DNA from: Bradyrhizobium sp. OK095
GTDB taxonomy: Bacteria; Pseudomonadota; Alphaproteobacteria; Rhizobiales; Xanthobacteraceae
Length of the DNA stretch: 64,000 nucleotides
Assembly (NCBI RefSeq): GCF_900109945.1
Contig: NZ_FOBX01000010.1
Coordinates: 62,001-126,000 of the forward strand
Direction of reading: 5' to 3'
The notes beneath the pieces are model-generated. The model was not told the DNA's origin. It ran no database searches and saw only the letters and a list, made by a program, of their open reading frames with translations. Position 1 is the stretch's first letter. Every line of letters begins with the position of its first letter. The position numbers and the translations under genes were made by a program. This document shows positions 1 to 8,002 of this stretch, in pieces.

Positions 1-159
1 GCGGCCACGACGATCGAACTCGTCCTTGATCACGTCGAGGAGCCGGCGATGCAGCCGCTCCACCAGAGTCAAAGCTTCCAGATAGAGCGACTGCACCGAA
101 CCCTGCTGGCCGGAGACGCGCTCTGCGGTATCTGCCGCAGTTGCGACGGCTTTCATCAT
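1..159 (-). CDS. ldtR: MarR-family regulator LdtR, N-terminal part
   Basis: Only the first 53 codons are inside the window; the gene runs off the left edge. The visible protein starts MMKAVATAADTAERV and continues through a Leu-rich helix with the block LVERLHRRLLDVIKDEFDRR, which matches my memory of the LdtR group of MarR-type winged-helix regulators in Rhizobiales. LdtR has been linked in Liberibacter and Sinorhizobium to control of an L,D-transpeptidase and to osmotic tolerance. The DNA-binding wing is outside the window, so the assignment rests on the N-terminal helix alone. A purine-rich AGGGGAAG lies just upstream of the first of two adjacent ATG codons. The next gene is about 500 bp away. 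Confidence 0.7.
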   Translation of the reverse strand, partial: MMKAVATAADTAERVSGQQGSVQSLYLEALTLVERLHRRLLDVIKDEFDRRGR

Positions 160-663
160 GACACTTCCCCTGTTGTCGTTTTTATCGACACTTATTCGAC
201 GAAACTTGTGCTCCGTCTGATAGGTGCAACTTAAGGGGAGGCGTTTGAAGATCGGCTTAAATAAGAGAATAAAGAGATCATGAATTTAAGACAGTGAATT
301 GCGGATTAAGCCTGTCCCACAAGGGCTTTTCGCAACCCTCTATTGACCCTGGCAAGGTCCTGTTCACCCTCCGTCCGCACCTGATGTCGCATTCCAGAAC
401 AGCCCCGCCCCGTTTCGAAACGCGCGCGTAACAGCTGTGGCGGACCACGCTGGTTAGCGAAAAGTTACGTCGAATTTTACGCAACCAACGGTCAACCAAT
501 CGCAGCATTCTCGTGTCCCGGACGAGCGCAGCGAAGATCCGGGACCCGGGAGCCAAAAGCGAGATCGCGGAGAAATGGGCCCCGGCTCTGCGACGCATCA
601 CGCCGCAAGTGCGGCGCGCTGCATCGCGTCCGGGGCACGAGATGCGCGCTAAAAATCTAACCG
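160..663. other. Non-coding stretch between ldtR and the DUF6163-like gene
   Basis: No convincing gene is seen in these 504 bp. The first 150 bp are relatively AT-rich and should carry the ldtR promoter (reading to the left). The right part holds a palindromic repeat element at 507-643 directly behind the stop codon of the DUF6163-like gene. Confidence 0.6.
507..643. repeat. Palindromic intergenic repeat, copy 1
   Basis: The outer arms CTCGTGTCCCGGACG (510-524) and CGTCCGGGGCACGAG (627-641) are inverted and differ at one position. The same arm sequence forms the hairpin at 25472-25534, so this is one of at least two family members in the window. The interior of about 100 bp has further short inverted segments. 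It sits downstream of the minus-strand gene ending at 664 and might act as a transcript end. Confidence 0.75.
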
Positions 664-1179
664 CTATGGCGGCCGTTCGCGTGCGGCCATCCAGGCGAGC
701 GCGAGGTAAGCGGCGAGCATGAACACCTCGACGCCGACCACGACCAGGCTGCCGCCGTAGATTCCCGGGAACATCAATTCGATCACCGCCATCGACACCA
801 CGGTGGTGAGCCAAACCACCGCGCCCCAGGGCGTGGCAAGCCAGAGGCCGACCGCGGCGACGAGCTCGATCACGGCGAAGTAGATGGTCGAGGCCTGCCA
901 GGCCATCGACTGGTTCTCGAACGCCTCGTCCTCGCCGCCGACGAAGCCCGTCACCTGCGCCCAGTGATAGAGGCCCTTGAGGATCGACAGCAGCGCCATC
1001 ACGCGCAGGAACAGCACCAGCCGGCGCGTCCAGACATTGTCATCGGATTCCGGCCGCTCCGACGAGATCGCCGCCACCGACATCGCATTGTCTCTGGCGT
1101 TGTCTCTGGCATTGTCGCGGGCGGCATCCCTGGCATTGGCGCTGTCGCGGGCCGCATCACGGGAGGAGATCTCGGACAT
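664..1179 (-). CDS. DUF6163-like four-helix membrane protein
   Basis: A 171-residue integral membrane protein of unknown function, best matched by memory to the DUF6163 family of Bradyrhizobium. Residues 1-32 are hydrophilic and repetitive (units of Ala-Arg-Asp-Asn/Ala). After WTRRLVLFLRVMALLSILKG come four hydrophobic segments, ending in ALAWMAARERPP. The ATG at 1179 is preferred because AAGGGGGC precedes it; a second in-frame ATG at 1083 would remove the repeat region. It is divergent from hemB with a 123-bp gap that should hold both promoters. The long antisense frame through hemB on this strand is not coding. Function cannot be stated. Confidence 0.65.
   Translation of the reverse strand: MSEISSRDAARDSANARDAARDNARDNARDNAMSVAAISSERPESDDNVWTRRLVLFLRVMALLSILKGLYHWAQVTGFVGGEDEAFENQSMAWQASTIYFAVIELVAAVGLWLATPWGAVVWLTTVVSMAVIELMFPGIYGGSLVVVGVEVFMLAAYLALAWMAARERPP
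1084..1158 (-). repeat. In-frame short tandem repeat inside the DUF6163-like gene
   Basis: Degenerate 12-bp units of the type GCCAGAGACAAC / GCCCGCGACAAT are repeated and encode Ala-Arg-Asp-X. The unit length is a multiple of three, so copy-number change would keep the frame and only alter the length of the cytoplasmic N-terminus. Confidence 0.7.
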
Positions 1180-1302
1180 GGCCCCCTTGTGGCTGCTTCG
1201 CCCCGCAAAATCAATCGGCTGCCATCCCTTGCGGAAGGTCAAGCCGCGGTGACGGGAACCATGCGAGCTGGTATAAGAATAATTCCAGCCGGAGGAAGAG
1301 TG

Positions 1303-2361
1303 ATGGCGATCAAATACGGACGTCCGATCGAATTGCGCGAGGTTTCGCGCCGGGATGGCACGGCCGCCTCCCCTGCCCTCGATCTGACCATCCGCCCGCG
1401 CCGCAACCGCAAGGCCGAATGGGCCCGGCGCATGGTGCGCGAGAACGTGCTCACCACCGACGATTTGATCTGGCCGCTGTTCCTGATCGACGGCAACAAC
1501 AAGCGCGAGCAGATCGCCTCGATGCCCGGCGTCGAGCGCCTCAGCGTCGACCAGGCCGTCCGCGACGCCGAGCGCGCAATGAAGCTCACCATCCCCTGCC
1601 TTGCGCTGTTTCCCTATACCGACCCGTCCCTGCGCGACGAGGAAGGCTCCGAAGCGACCAATCCGAACAATCTGGTCTGCCAGGCGGTGCGCGCGATCAA
1701 GAAGGAGTTTCCCGAGATCGGCATCCTCTGCGATGTCGCGCTCGATCCCTTCACCAGCCACGGCCACGACGGCCTGATCACCGACGGCAAGATTTTGAAC
1801 GACGAGACGGTCGCGGTGCTGGTTCGCCAGGCGCTGGTGCAGGCCGAAGCCGGCTGCGACATTATCGCGCCCTCAGACATGATGGATGGCCGGGTCGCTG
1901 CGATCCGCGAGGGGCTGGACCATGCGGGCCTGCTCGACGTGCAGATCATGGCCTATGCCGCGAAATACGCCTCCGCCTTCTACGGCCCGTTCCGCGACGC
2001 CATCGGCTCGGCCAAGACGCTGACCGGCGACAAGCGCACCTACCAGATGGACAGCGCCAACACGGATGAAGCGCTGCGCGAGGTCGAGCTCGATATCGCG
2101 GAGGGTGCCGACATGGTGATGGTGAAGCCCGGCATGCCCTATCTCGACGTCGTCCGCCGCGTGAAGGACACGTTTGCGATGCCGACCTTCGCCTACCAGG
2201 TCTCCGGCGAATACGCGATGATCGCGGCCGCCGCCAACAACGGCTGGCTCGACGGCGAGCGCGCGATGATGGAAAGCCTGCTGGCGTTCAAGCGCGCCGG
2301 CGCCGATGGCGTGCTCAGCTATTTCGCGCCGAAGGCGGCGGAGAAGCTCAGGGCGCAGTAA
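1303..2361 (+). CDS. hemB: Porphobilinogen synthase (delta-aminolevulinate dehydratase)
   Basis: Condenses two 5-aminolevulinate molecules to porphobilinogen in haem, sirohaem and cobalamin synthesis in the cytosol. The 352-residue protein has the two Schiff-base lysines: K221 in MAYAAKYASAFYGPFRD and K275 in VMVKPGMPY. The zinc-cysteine cluster of the E. coli type is replaced by DVALDPFTSHGHDG (about 144-157), with Asp in place of Cys; this is the Mg-dependent form described for Bradyrhizobium. Start chosen at 1303 because GGAGGAAG lies at 1291-1298 and the product then begins MAIKYGRP; a frame open upstream overlaps the divergent gene and is not used. Complete gene, standard length. Confidence 0.97.
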   Translation: MAIKYGRPIELREVSRRDGTAASPALDLTIRPRRNRKAEWARRMVRENVLTTDDLIWPLFLIDGNNKREQIASMPGVERLSVDQAVRDAERAMKLTIPCLALFPYTDPSLRDEEGSEATNPNNLVCQAVRAIKKEFPEIGILCDVALDPFTSHGHDGLITDGKILNDETVAVLVRQALVQAEAGCDIIAPSDMMDGRVAAIREGLDHAGLLDVQIMAYAAKYASAFYGPFRDAIGSAKTLTGDKRTYQMDSANTDEALREVELDIAEGADMVMVKPGMPYLDVVRRVKDTFAMPTFAYQVSGEYAMIAAAANNGWLDGERAMMESLLAFKRAGADGVLSYFAPKAAEKLRAQ

Positions 2362-2483
2362 TCGTCCCGCCACCGCCCCCGAATCGCCGGAATATTTCGG
2401 CTTGTTAACGTCCGCTCACCCTTGGCAGGGGTATAGCCTGTTCCCATGTCCTGCCACGGGAGTTTTCCCTGGGAGGACGGACG

Positions 2484-3020
2484 ATGTCATATGACTCGGG
2501 CAATTCAGGCGCTTGGCGCAGTGATGGCGCGGCTCATGCCTATGACCCCTATCTGCATCCGGACCTGTTCCGCGGCGTCGCGACGCGGCGAGTGTTCGCC
2601 TTCCTGATCGACATGGTCGTGATCTCGGTGCCGGTGATCCTCGGCTACCTCTTCATCGCGGTGTTCGGCGTGGTCACGCTCGGCATCGGCTGGGCGCTGT
2701 TCTGGCTCGCCTGGCCCGCTTCCGTGATCTGGGCCATCGTCTATTACGGCGCCTGCATCGGCGGATCCTCGTCCGCAACGATCGGTATGCGCCTGATGGA
2801 TCTGGAGCTGCGCACCTGGTACGGCGCGCCGGGCTATTTCGTGCTCGGCGCCACCCATGCCGTGCTGTTCTGGGTGACGGTCTCGTTCCTGACGCCCTTC
2901 GTGGTGCTGGTCGGCCTGTTCAACGGCCGCCGGCGCCTGCTGCATGATTTCGTGCTGGGAACGGTCGTGATCAACAATTCCGTCCGGGCCCCCGTGCCGC
3001 AGGCCGCCAGAACGTATTGA
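2484..3020 (+). CDS. RDD-family membrane protein
   Basis: 178 residues with three or four membrane segments. The RDD signature is visible as RRVFAFLIDM (about 36-45) with an Arg and an Asp facing the first helix, followed by IGMRLMDLEL in the loop after helix two and RRRLLHDFVLGTVV near the end, which is the usual family layout. RDD proteins are poorly characterised; some act in ion transport or envelope stress, so no substrate is proposed. GGGAGGACG precedes the ATG. A TATAGC-like -10 lies at about 2430. It reads in the same direction as hemB and bpt, with gaps of about 120 bp, so it may have its own promoter. Confidence 0.85.
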   Translation: MSYDSGNSGAWRSDGAAHAYDPYLHPDLFRGVATRRVFAFLIDMVVISVPVILGYLFIAVFGVVTLGIGWALFWLAWPASVIWAIVYYGACIGGSSSATIGMRLMDLELRTWYGAPGYFVLGATHAVLFWVTVSFLTPFVVLVGLFNGRRRLLHDFVLGTVVINNSVRAPVPQAARTY

Positions 3021-3139
3021 TCAAGGACCTGTCAACCAGGACCCACTAAGCTGACTGATCTGACCTGCCGAGCAGGCCAATTGACCGGGGGCTTCCGTAG
3101 CGCGATGCTGATATTCACTTCGGAGGCCCACGACGTCCC

Positions 3140-3916
3140 TTGACCCAGCACTCGCGCGACACCCCCCAATTTTACCTCACGGCGCCCTCGCCCTGCCCGT
3201 ATCTGCCGGGCCGGCATGAGCGCAAGGTGTTTACGCACCTCGTGGGCGAACGCGCGGGCGACCTCAACGACCTCCTGACCCATGGCGGCTTCCGCCGCAG
3301 CCAGTCGATCGCCTACCGTCCCGCCTGCGACCAGTGCCGCGCCTGCGTCTCGGTCCGGGTGGTCGCCAACGAGTTCCGTGCCTCCCGCAACTTCCGCAAA
3401 GTGATCGCGCGCAACGCCGACATCATCGGCGAGCAGCGGAGCGCCGTGCCGACCTCCGAGCAATATTCGGTGTTCCGCGCCTATCTCGATTCCCGCCACC
3501 GCCATGGCGGCATGGCCGACATGACCGTGCTCGACTACGCCATGATGGTCGAGGACAGCCATGTCGAGACCCGCATCATCGAGTACCGCAAGCGCGGCGT
3601 CGACAGCGGCATCACCGGCCGCGGCGATGAGCTGATCGCGGTGGCGCTGACCGACGTGCTCAGCGACGGCCTGTCGATGGTCTATTCGTTCTTCGAGCCG
3701 GGCCAGGAAAGCCGCTCGATGGGCACCTTCATGATCCTTGACCATATCGCCCGCGCCCGCCGGCAAGGACTGCCTTACGTCTATCTCGGCTACTGGATCG
3801 AAGGCTCCAAGAAGATGGACTACAAGGCCCGCTTCCTGCCGCAGCAGCGCCTAGCGCCCTCAGGCTGGCTGCGCATCGATGCGCAGGGCGATGCGGCGTC
3901 CGAGCCCCAGGATTAG
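3140..3916 (+). CDS. bpt: Aspartate/glutamate leucyltransferase (N-end rule)
   Basis: Transfers Leu from Leu-tRNA to N-terminal Asp or Glu of proteins, making them substrates for ClpS/ClpAP degradation. The 258-residue protein carries the N-terminal ATE domain with CPYLPGRHERKVFTHL and the cysteine cluster YRPACDQCRACVSVRV (about 55-70), and the C-terminal ATE/GNAT-like domain with SMGTFMILDHIARAR and YVYLGYWIEGSKKMDYKARF. Length is normal for Bpt. The start is a TTG at 3140, the only reasonable in-frame start before the conserved N-terminus, with GGAGG about 15 bases upstream. The next gene starts seven bases after the stop. Confidence 0.93.
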   Translation: MTQHSRDTPQFYLTAPSPCPYLPGRHERKVFTHLVGERAGDLNDLLTHGGFRRSQSIAYRPACDQCRACVSVRVVANEFRASRNFRKVIARNADIIGEQRSAVPTSEQYSVFRAYLDSRHRHGGMADMTVLDYAMMVEDSHVETRIIEYRKRGVDSGITGRGDELIAVALTDVLSDGLSMVYSFFEPGQESRSMGTFMILDHIARARRQGLPYVYLGYWIEGSKKMDYKARFLPQQRLAPSGWLRIDAQGDAASEPQD

Positions 3917-3922
3917 AAAGCT

Positions 3923-4441
3923 GTGGTTCGATGTCGCGCGGTGAGCAAGGACGCACGCTTGCGATCGGCACATTGCGCTCTCTTCGCTCTCTTCGCGTTG
4001 ATCATGCCGGCGAGCAGTGACGCTCATGCCTGTAACACTGGCGACAAAGAGTATTTTGGCCGCTGTATTGCGGTGACGCCTCCGCCCCCAAAGCTTCGCA
4101 CGTTCCTCAAGGACTACGGCCAGCCGATCGACAAGGTCGGCGAGATTGCCGATCTCTTCGCGCCCGACGTTCCCTTGTTCGACAAGCCCGAGCCTGGCCG
4201 CAAGATCATTCACACATGGCGGAGCCCGAATGCGGACGTTGAATCCGAGGCACGGATCGAGGACGTTCTTCCCAATTTTTACGTCGTAACGGTAAGCCTG
4301 TACGAGGGCCCGACGTCATGCGGAATCGAGGAATTCAGGCTTAAGGGTCCGAAAGCGACGTTACGGGGTTACGTGCCGAAAACCAGTCCGCAAGGACTAC
4401 CGTCGCTCTGGAAGTTCAAGCACATGAGCGGGCTCTGCTAG
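3923..4441 (+). CDS. Small secreted protein of unknown function
   Basis: 172 residues beginning with a GTG; another GTG at 3941 is possible. A signal peptide is clear: basic start, hydrophobic HCALFALFALIMPASS, then a probable cut after AHA before CNTG. The mature part of about 135 residues has five cysteines (CNTG, GRC, TSC and the C-terminal LC among them), which suggests disulfides in the periplasm. No enzymatic motif was recognised. It follows bpt by only six bases and may be co-transcribed, but no functional link is apparent. Codon use is less GC-biased than in bpt, so a recent arrival is possible. Confidence 0.7.
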   Translation: MVRCRAVSKDARLRSAHCALFALFALIMPASSDAHACNTGDKEYFGRCIAVTPPPPKLRTFLKDYGQPIDKVGEIADLFAPDVPLFDKPEPGRKIIHTWRSPNADVESEARIEDVLPNFYVVTVSLYEGPTSCGIEEFRLKGPKATLRGYVPKTSPQGLPSLWKFKHMSGLC

Positions 4442-4509
4442 CAGCCACGGAGACCTTCTCGCATTCAGAAAGCGGCAGCGTGGGCGCCCCACAGTTGCTG
4501 GCATCGATC

Positions 4510-4553
4510 TTGACATCTTAAGCGCTAGATATACATATTTCAGGAAGTATATC
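4510..4553 (+). promoter_or_regulatory. Promoter and palindromic operator of the VapBC pair
   Basis: A consensus -35 TTGACA is at 4510-4515, and a TACATA-like -10 lies at about 4532-4537. Around the -10 is an inverted repeat GATATAC (4528-4534) / GTATATC (4547-4553) with a 12-base spacer. Such a site over the promoter is expected for autorepression by the antitoxin with its toxin. GGAGGT at 4558-4563 is the ribosome-binding site of the antitoxin gene. Confidence 0.65.
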
Positions 4554-4569
4554 CGGCGGAGGTAATAAC

Positions 4570-4800
4570 ATGCAGGTCGCCAAGTGGGGAAATAGCCTTG
4601 CCGTCCGCCTTCCCGCCACCGTCGTCGAGGTGCTTCAGTTGAAGGAAGGCGACGAGATCGAAATTCACGTTGCTGGAGAGCGGGAGTTCGGTGTGGCGCG
4701 CAAGCCGGACCGTGCCGAGTTGCTAAAGCGTCTTCGCGCCCTTCGGGGCAGCCTTCCTGTCGATTTCAAGTTCGACAGAGATGAAGCGAATGCCCGCTAG
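4570..4800 (+). CDS. AbrB/MazE-type antitoxin (VapB)
   Basis: 76-residue antitoxin. Residues 1-45 form the swapped-hairpin AbrB/MazE DNA-binding fold, seen in MQVAKWGNSLAVRLPATVV and LKEGDEIEIHV; residues 46-76 are a charged tail expected to wrap the toxin. It should bind the palindrome at 4528-4553 and neutralise the PIN toxin encoded by the next gene, with which it overlaps by 20 bases (4781-4800), a typical arrangement for translational coupling. GGAGGT lies seven bases before the ATG. Chromosomal VapBC pairs of this type are frequent in rhizobia. Confidence 0.88.
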   Translation: MQVAKWGNSLAVRLPATVVEVLQLKEGDEIEIHVAGEREFGVARKPDRAELLKRLRALRGSLPVDFKFDRDEANAR

Positions 4801-5188
4801 CTTCTTCGACACCAATGTCCTCGTCTATCTCGTGTCAGGCGACGCGGTGAAGGCTGATCGCGCCGAGCAAGCTCTTTCGCGCGGGGGCGTGATCAGCGTG
4901 CAGGTACTCAACGAACTTGCCAACGTAGCCCGCCGGAAAATGCAACTGCCGTGGCGCGAGACACACACCTTCCTGAACTCGTTGCGCGGGCTACTTACGA
5001 TTCATCCCGTCACGCTTGATATTCATGATACCGGCCTGCGCCTCGCAGAACGTTATGGGATGGCAACCTATGACGCGATGATCGCAGCCTCGGCGCTTCA
5101 CGCGGGATGCCAGACATTGATGTCTGAAGACTTCCAACATGGGATGGTCTTGAAGGAAGGCCTTCGCATTACCAATCCCTTTGTGTGA
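4781..5188 (+). CDS. PIN-domain ribonuclease toxin (VapC)
   Basis: 135-residue PIN domain, by family a Mg/Mn-dependent endoribonuclease that cuts tRNA or rRNA when its antitoxin is lost. Acidic residues are in place: SFFDTNVLVYL near the start, a Glu in QVLNELANVARR, YDAMIAASALHAGC in the middle and SEDF towards the end. The first ATG at 4781 overlaps the antitoxin gene; an ATG nine bases later is an alternative. The gene is complete and appears functional. It converges on mntH with a 36-bp gap. Confidence 0.88.
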   Translation: MKRMPASFFDTNVLVYLVSGDAVKADRAEQALSRGGVISVQVLNELANVARRKMQLPWRETHTFLNSLRGLLTIHPVTLDIHDTGLRLAERYGMATYDAMIAASALHAGCQTLMSEDFQHGMVLKEGLRITNPFV

Positions 5189-5224
5189 AATCCACCGCTG
5201 AGCCAAACGGTCTCGTGGGCGGCC

Positions 5225-6577
5225 TCACCCAAGGATCGTATCCGCCAGCAGCTTCACGTTCAAAACCACGATCACGCCCGCGACAATCCACGCGATCGCG
5301 GCAACTGACGTCGATATCGCGAACTGGCCCATCTTGCGGCGGTCGGAGACGAAGCGGACCAGCGGGATGACGGCAAAGGGCAGCTGCATCGACAGCACGA
5401 CCTGGCTGAACACCAGCAGATCGGCCGTACCGCGCTCGCCATAGATCGCGGTCACGACGATCACCGGAATGATCGCGATGCCGCGCGTCAGAAGGCGGCG
5501 CGCCCAGCTTGGCAGGCGCAGGTCGAGAAAACCTTCCATCACGATCTGGCCGGCGAGCGTCGCCGTCACCGTCGAGTTGAGGCCGGAGGCGAGCAAGGCC
5601 ACCGCGAACAGCGTCGAGGCAATGCCTAGGCCAAGCAGCGGCGACAAGAGCTCGAACGCCTGGCCGATCTCGGCAACGTCGGAATGCCCGCTCTTGTGGA
5701 AGGTCGCAGCTGCCACCACCAGGATCGCGGCGTTGATGAACAGCGCCAGCATCAGGGCGATCGTCGAGTCCGTCGTCGCCCATTTGATCGCTTCGCGCCG
5801 GCCCTCGTCGTTGCGCTCATAGGCGCGCGTCTGCACGATCGAGGAGTGCAGATAGAGATTATGCGGCATCACGGTCGCGCCGATGATGCCGATCGCGATG
5901 TAGAGCATTTCAGGGTTGGTGAAGATCTCCGTCGTCGGCACAAATCCCCTGAGCATCTCGGCAACCGGCGGCGCTGCCGCGGCGAGTTGGACCCCGAAGC
6001 AAACTGCGATCACGACGAGCAGCGCGATGACAAAGGCCTCGAGGAAACGGAAACCGCGATTCATCAGGATGAGGAGCAGGAAGGCGTCGAGCGCGGCGAT
6101 CAGCGCGCCGCCGATCAGGGGAATGCCGAACAGCAGTTTCAGTGCGATCGCGGTGCCGATGACTTCGGCGAGATCGCAGGCGATGATCGCCGCCTCGCAG
6201 GCGATCCACAGCAGGAAATTCACCGCCGGCGAATAGGTCGCGCGGCAGGCCTGCGCGAGGTCGCGGTCGGTGACGATGCCGAGCCGCGCTGCCAGCGCCT
6301 GCAGCAGGATCGCCATCAAATTCGAGAGCAGGATGACCGAGAGCAGCGTGTAGCCGAACTTCGAGCCGCCGGCGAGGTCGGTCGCCCAATTGCCGGGGTC
6401 CATGTACCCGACCGAGACCATGTAGCCCGGACCGACGAAGGCGAGCATCCGGCGCCACCACACCCCCGCCGTCGGGATGGCAACCGTGGCATTCACCTCC
6501 GCGAGGCTCTTGGTGGTTGGCGCGTCAGTGCGCCAGCCGGCGGCGTCTCGGGTCAAGTCGGGCGAGCGAGCATCCAT
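5225..6577 (-). CDS. mntH: Nramp-family Mn(II) transporter
   Basis: Proton-coupled uptake of Mn(II) (and possibly Fe(II)) across the inner membrane. With the start at 6577 the protein has 450 residues and 11-12 membrane segments. The metal-site motif in helix 1, GYMDPGNWATD, and the helix 6 motif ATVMPHNLYLHSS are both intact. The frame stays open for 17 more codons upstream to 6628, but those codons cover the TTGCAA repeat site and give a Cys/Arg-rich start, so MDARSPDLTRD is preferred. In Bradyrhizobium MntH is the main Mn importer and is repressed by the Fur-family regulator Mur; the repeat upstream fits this. Confidence 0.93.
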   Translation of the reverse strand: MDARSPDLTRDAAGWRTDAPTTKSLAEVNATVAIPTAGVWWRRMLAFVGPGYMVSVGYMDPGNWATDLAGGSKFGYTLLSVILLSNLMAILLQALAARLGIVTDRDLAQACRATYSPAVNFLLWIACEAAIIACDLAEVIGTAIALKLLFGIPLIGGALIAALDAFLLLILMNRGFRFLEAFVIALLVVIAVCFGVQLAAAAPPVAEMLRGFVPTTEIFTNPEMLYIAIGIIGATVMPHNLYLHSSIVQTRAYERNDEGRREAIKWATTDSTIALMLALFINAAILVVAAATFHKSGHSDVAEIGQAFELLSPLLGLGIASTLFAVALLASGLNSTVTATLAGQIVMEGFLDLRLPSWARRLLTRGIAIIPVIVVTAIYGERGTADLLVFSQVVLSMQLPFAVIPLVRFVSDRRKMGQFAISTSVAAIAWIVAGVIVVLNVKLLADTILG

Positions 6578-6605
6578 GAGGCGAGAATACCGAAGTCGGG
6601 CCTTA

Positions 6606-6622
6606 TTGCAACTCATTTGCAA
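6606..6622. promoter_or_regulatory. Candidate Mn-responsive (Mur) site before mntH
   Basis: TTGCAACT occurs twice, at 6606-6613 and 6617-6624, one helical turn apart (11 bp), with a further TGCA close by. TGCAA-rich repeats are typical of Mur-responsive sequences in Rhizobiales. It lies 30-50 bp before the preferred mntH start, as expected for a repressor site. Confidence 0.5.
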
Positions 6623-6744
6623 CTGCATCTAGCCGCATGGGTTCCCGGGCGGGCTGTTATTTGCCGCCCTGTCGGGAAGCGGGTGGGTTTGACCGCGCTC
6701 AGGGGCGAATACTGGCGCCAGATCGACTTTGCAGGAAATGAGCC

Positions 6745-7992
6745 ATGTCAAATCCCCCGCGCCTTCCCGACACCTTCAGCCGCCTCGCCTGGTCGAACCT
6801 CGCCGCGCAATCGGCCGAGCAGATCGCGCTGGCCGCAGCTCCCATCGTTGCCGTGCTGACGCTGGGCGTCGCCGAAGGCCAGACCGGCCTGCTCCAGACC
6901 GCCCTCACTTTGCCTTTCGTCCTGTTCGCGATCCCGGCAGGCCTGCTCGCCGACCGCATCTCCCGCCGCGCGCTGATGGCGGGCGCGGAGGCGCTGCGGG
7001 CGGTCGCGCTTGCGACCATTGTGCTCCTGCTCGCACTCGGCGGGCTCAATCTGCCACTGCTCGCGCTGCTCGGCTTCACGGCCGTGTGCGGCACCGTCGT
7101 CTACAGCGTCGCCGCGCCGGCGCTGGTGCCCTCGCTGGTGAGCGCAGAGCTGTTGCCCGCGGCCAATGCACGGATCGAGCTTGCGCGCACCATCGCCTTT
7201 GCCAGCGGCCCTGCGCTCGGCGGCGCGCTGGTGGGGTGGTGGGGTGCAAGCCCCGCCTTCGGCTTTGCCGCGGCGCTCTCGGCCATCGCCGTGGTGCTGC
7301 TCTCCGGCATCTACGAGCCCTCGCGTGCGCCCGTCCCGCGACGCCATCCGTTCCAGGACATCCGCGAGGGCGCGGCCTTCGTGTTTCACCACCCGCTGCT
7401 GCGGCCGGTATTCATCACCCAGTTCATCTTCAACACCGGCTGGTTCCTCCAGATCGCCGTGTTCGTGCCCTACGCGGTGCGCCATCTCGGCTTGACGGCA
7501 GCCGGCGTCGGCACGGTGCTGACGATGTTCGGAATCGGCATGGTGATCGGCGCGCTGCTCGCCACGCGCGTGATGCAGCATATCGCTTTCGGCACCGTGG
7601 TCGGCCTCGGCCCGGTCACCGGCTTCGTCGCCTCATTGGTGATGGCGTTAACGGTGCTGGTCCCCTCGCCCTGGCTTGCGGGTTTGAGCTTCTTCCTGCT
7701 CGGCGTCGGGCCGATCCTGTGGGTGATCTCGACCACGACCCTGCGCCAGTCGGTGACGCCGCCGCGCCTGTTGGGACGCGTCTCCGCCATCAACATCATG
7801 AGCTACGGCGCTCGTCCCCTCGGCTCGGCGCTCGGCGCGATCGTCGGCGGCTTCTGGAGCGCGGAAGCGTGCCTCTATCTCGCGGCCGCCGTGTTCGGCG
7901 TGCAGGCGCTGGTGATTTGGCTCTCGCCCGCTGTGGCGCTGGATCGGCAGCCCAACATGGTGGGGGACGAAGCAGCGGCGCGGGCTTGCTGA
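6745..7992 (+). CDS. MFS transporter, EntS-like
   Basis: 415-residue major-facilitator protein with 12 predicted membrane segments. The loop 2-3 motif is visible as GLLADRISRRALMAGAEALRA. The layout and motifs such as ARTIAFASGPALGGALVGWWG resemble the MFS_3/EntS branch, whose best-known members export siderophores, but the substrate here cannot be inferred. AGGAAATGAGCC precedes the ATG. It is divergent from mntH with a 167-bp gap and converges on the MocR gene with a 10-bp gap. No binding-protein or biosynthetic genes lie next to it. Confidence 0.85.
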   Translation: MSNPPRLPDTFSRLAWSNLAAQSAEQIALAAAPIVAVLTLGVAEGQTGLLQTALTLPFVLFAIPAGLLADRISRRALMAGAEALRAVALATIVLLLALGGLNLPLLALLGFTAVCGTVVYSVAAPALVPSLVSAELLPAANARIELARTIAFASGPALGGALVGWWGASPAFGFAAALSAIAVVLLSGIYEPSRAPVPRRHPFQDIREGAAFVFHHPLLRPVFITQFIFNTGWFLQIAVFVPYAVRHLGLTAAGVGTVLTMFGIGMVIGALLATRVMQHIAFGTVVGLGPVTGFVASLVMALTVLVPSPWLAGLSFFLLGVGPILWVISTTTLRQSVTPPRLLGRVSAINIMSYGARPLGSALGAIVGGFWSAEACLYLAAAVFGVQALVIWLSPAVALDRQPNMVGDEAAARAC

Positions 7993-8002
7993 CGGGATCG
8001 TC

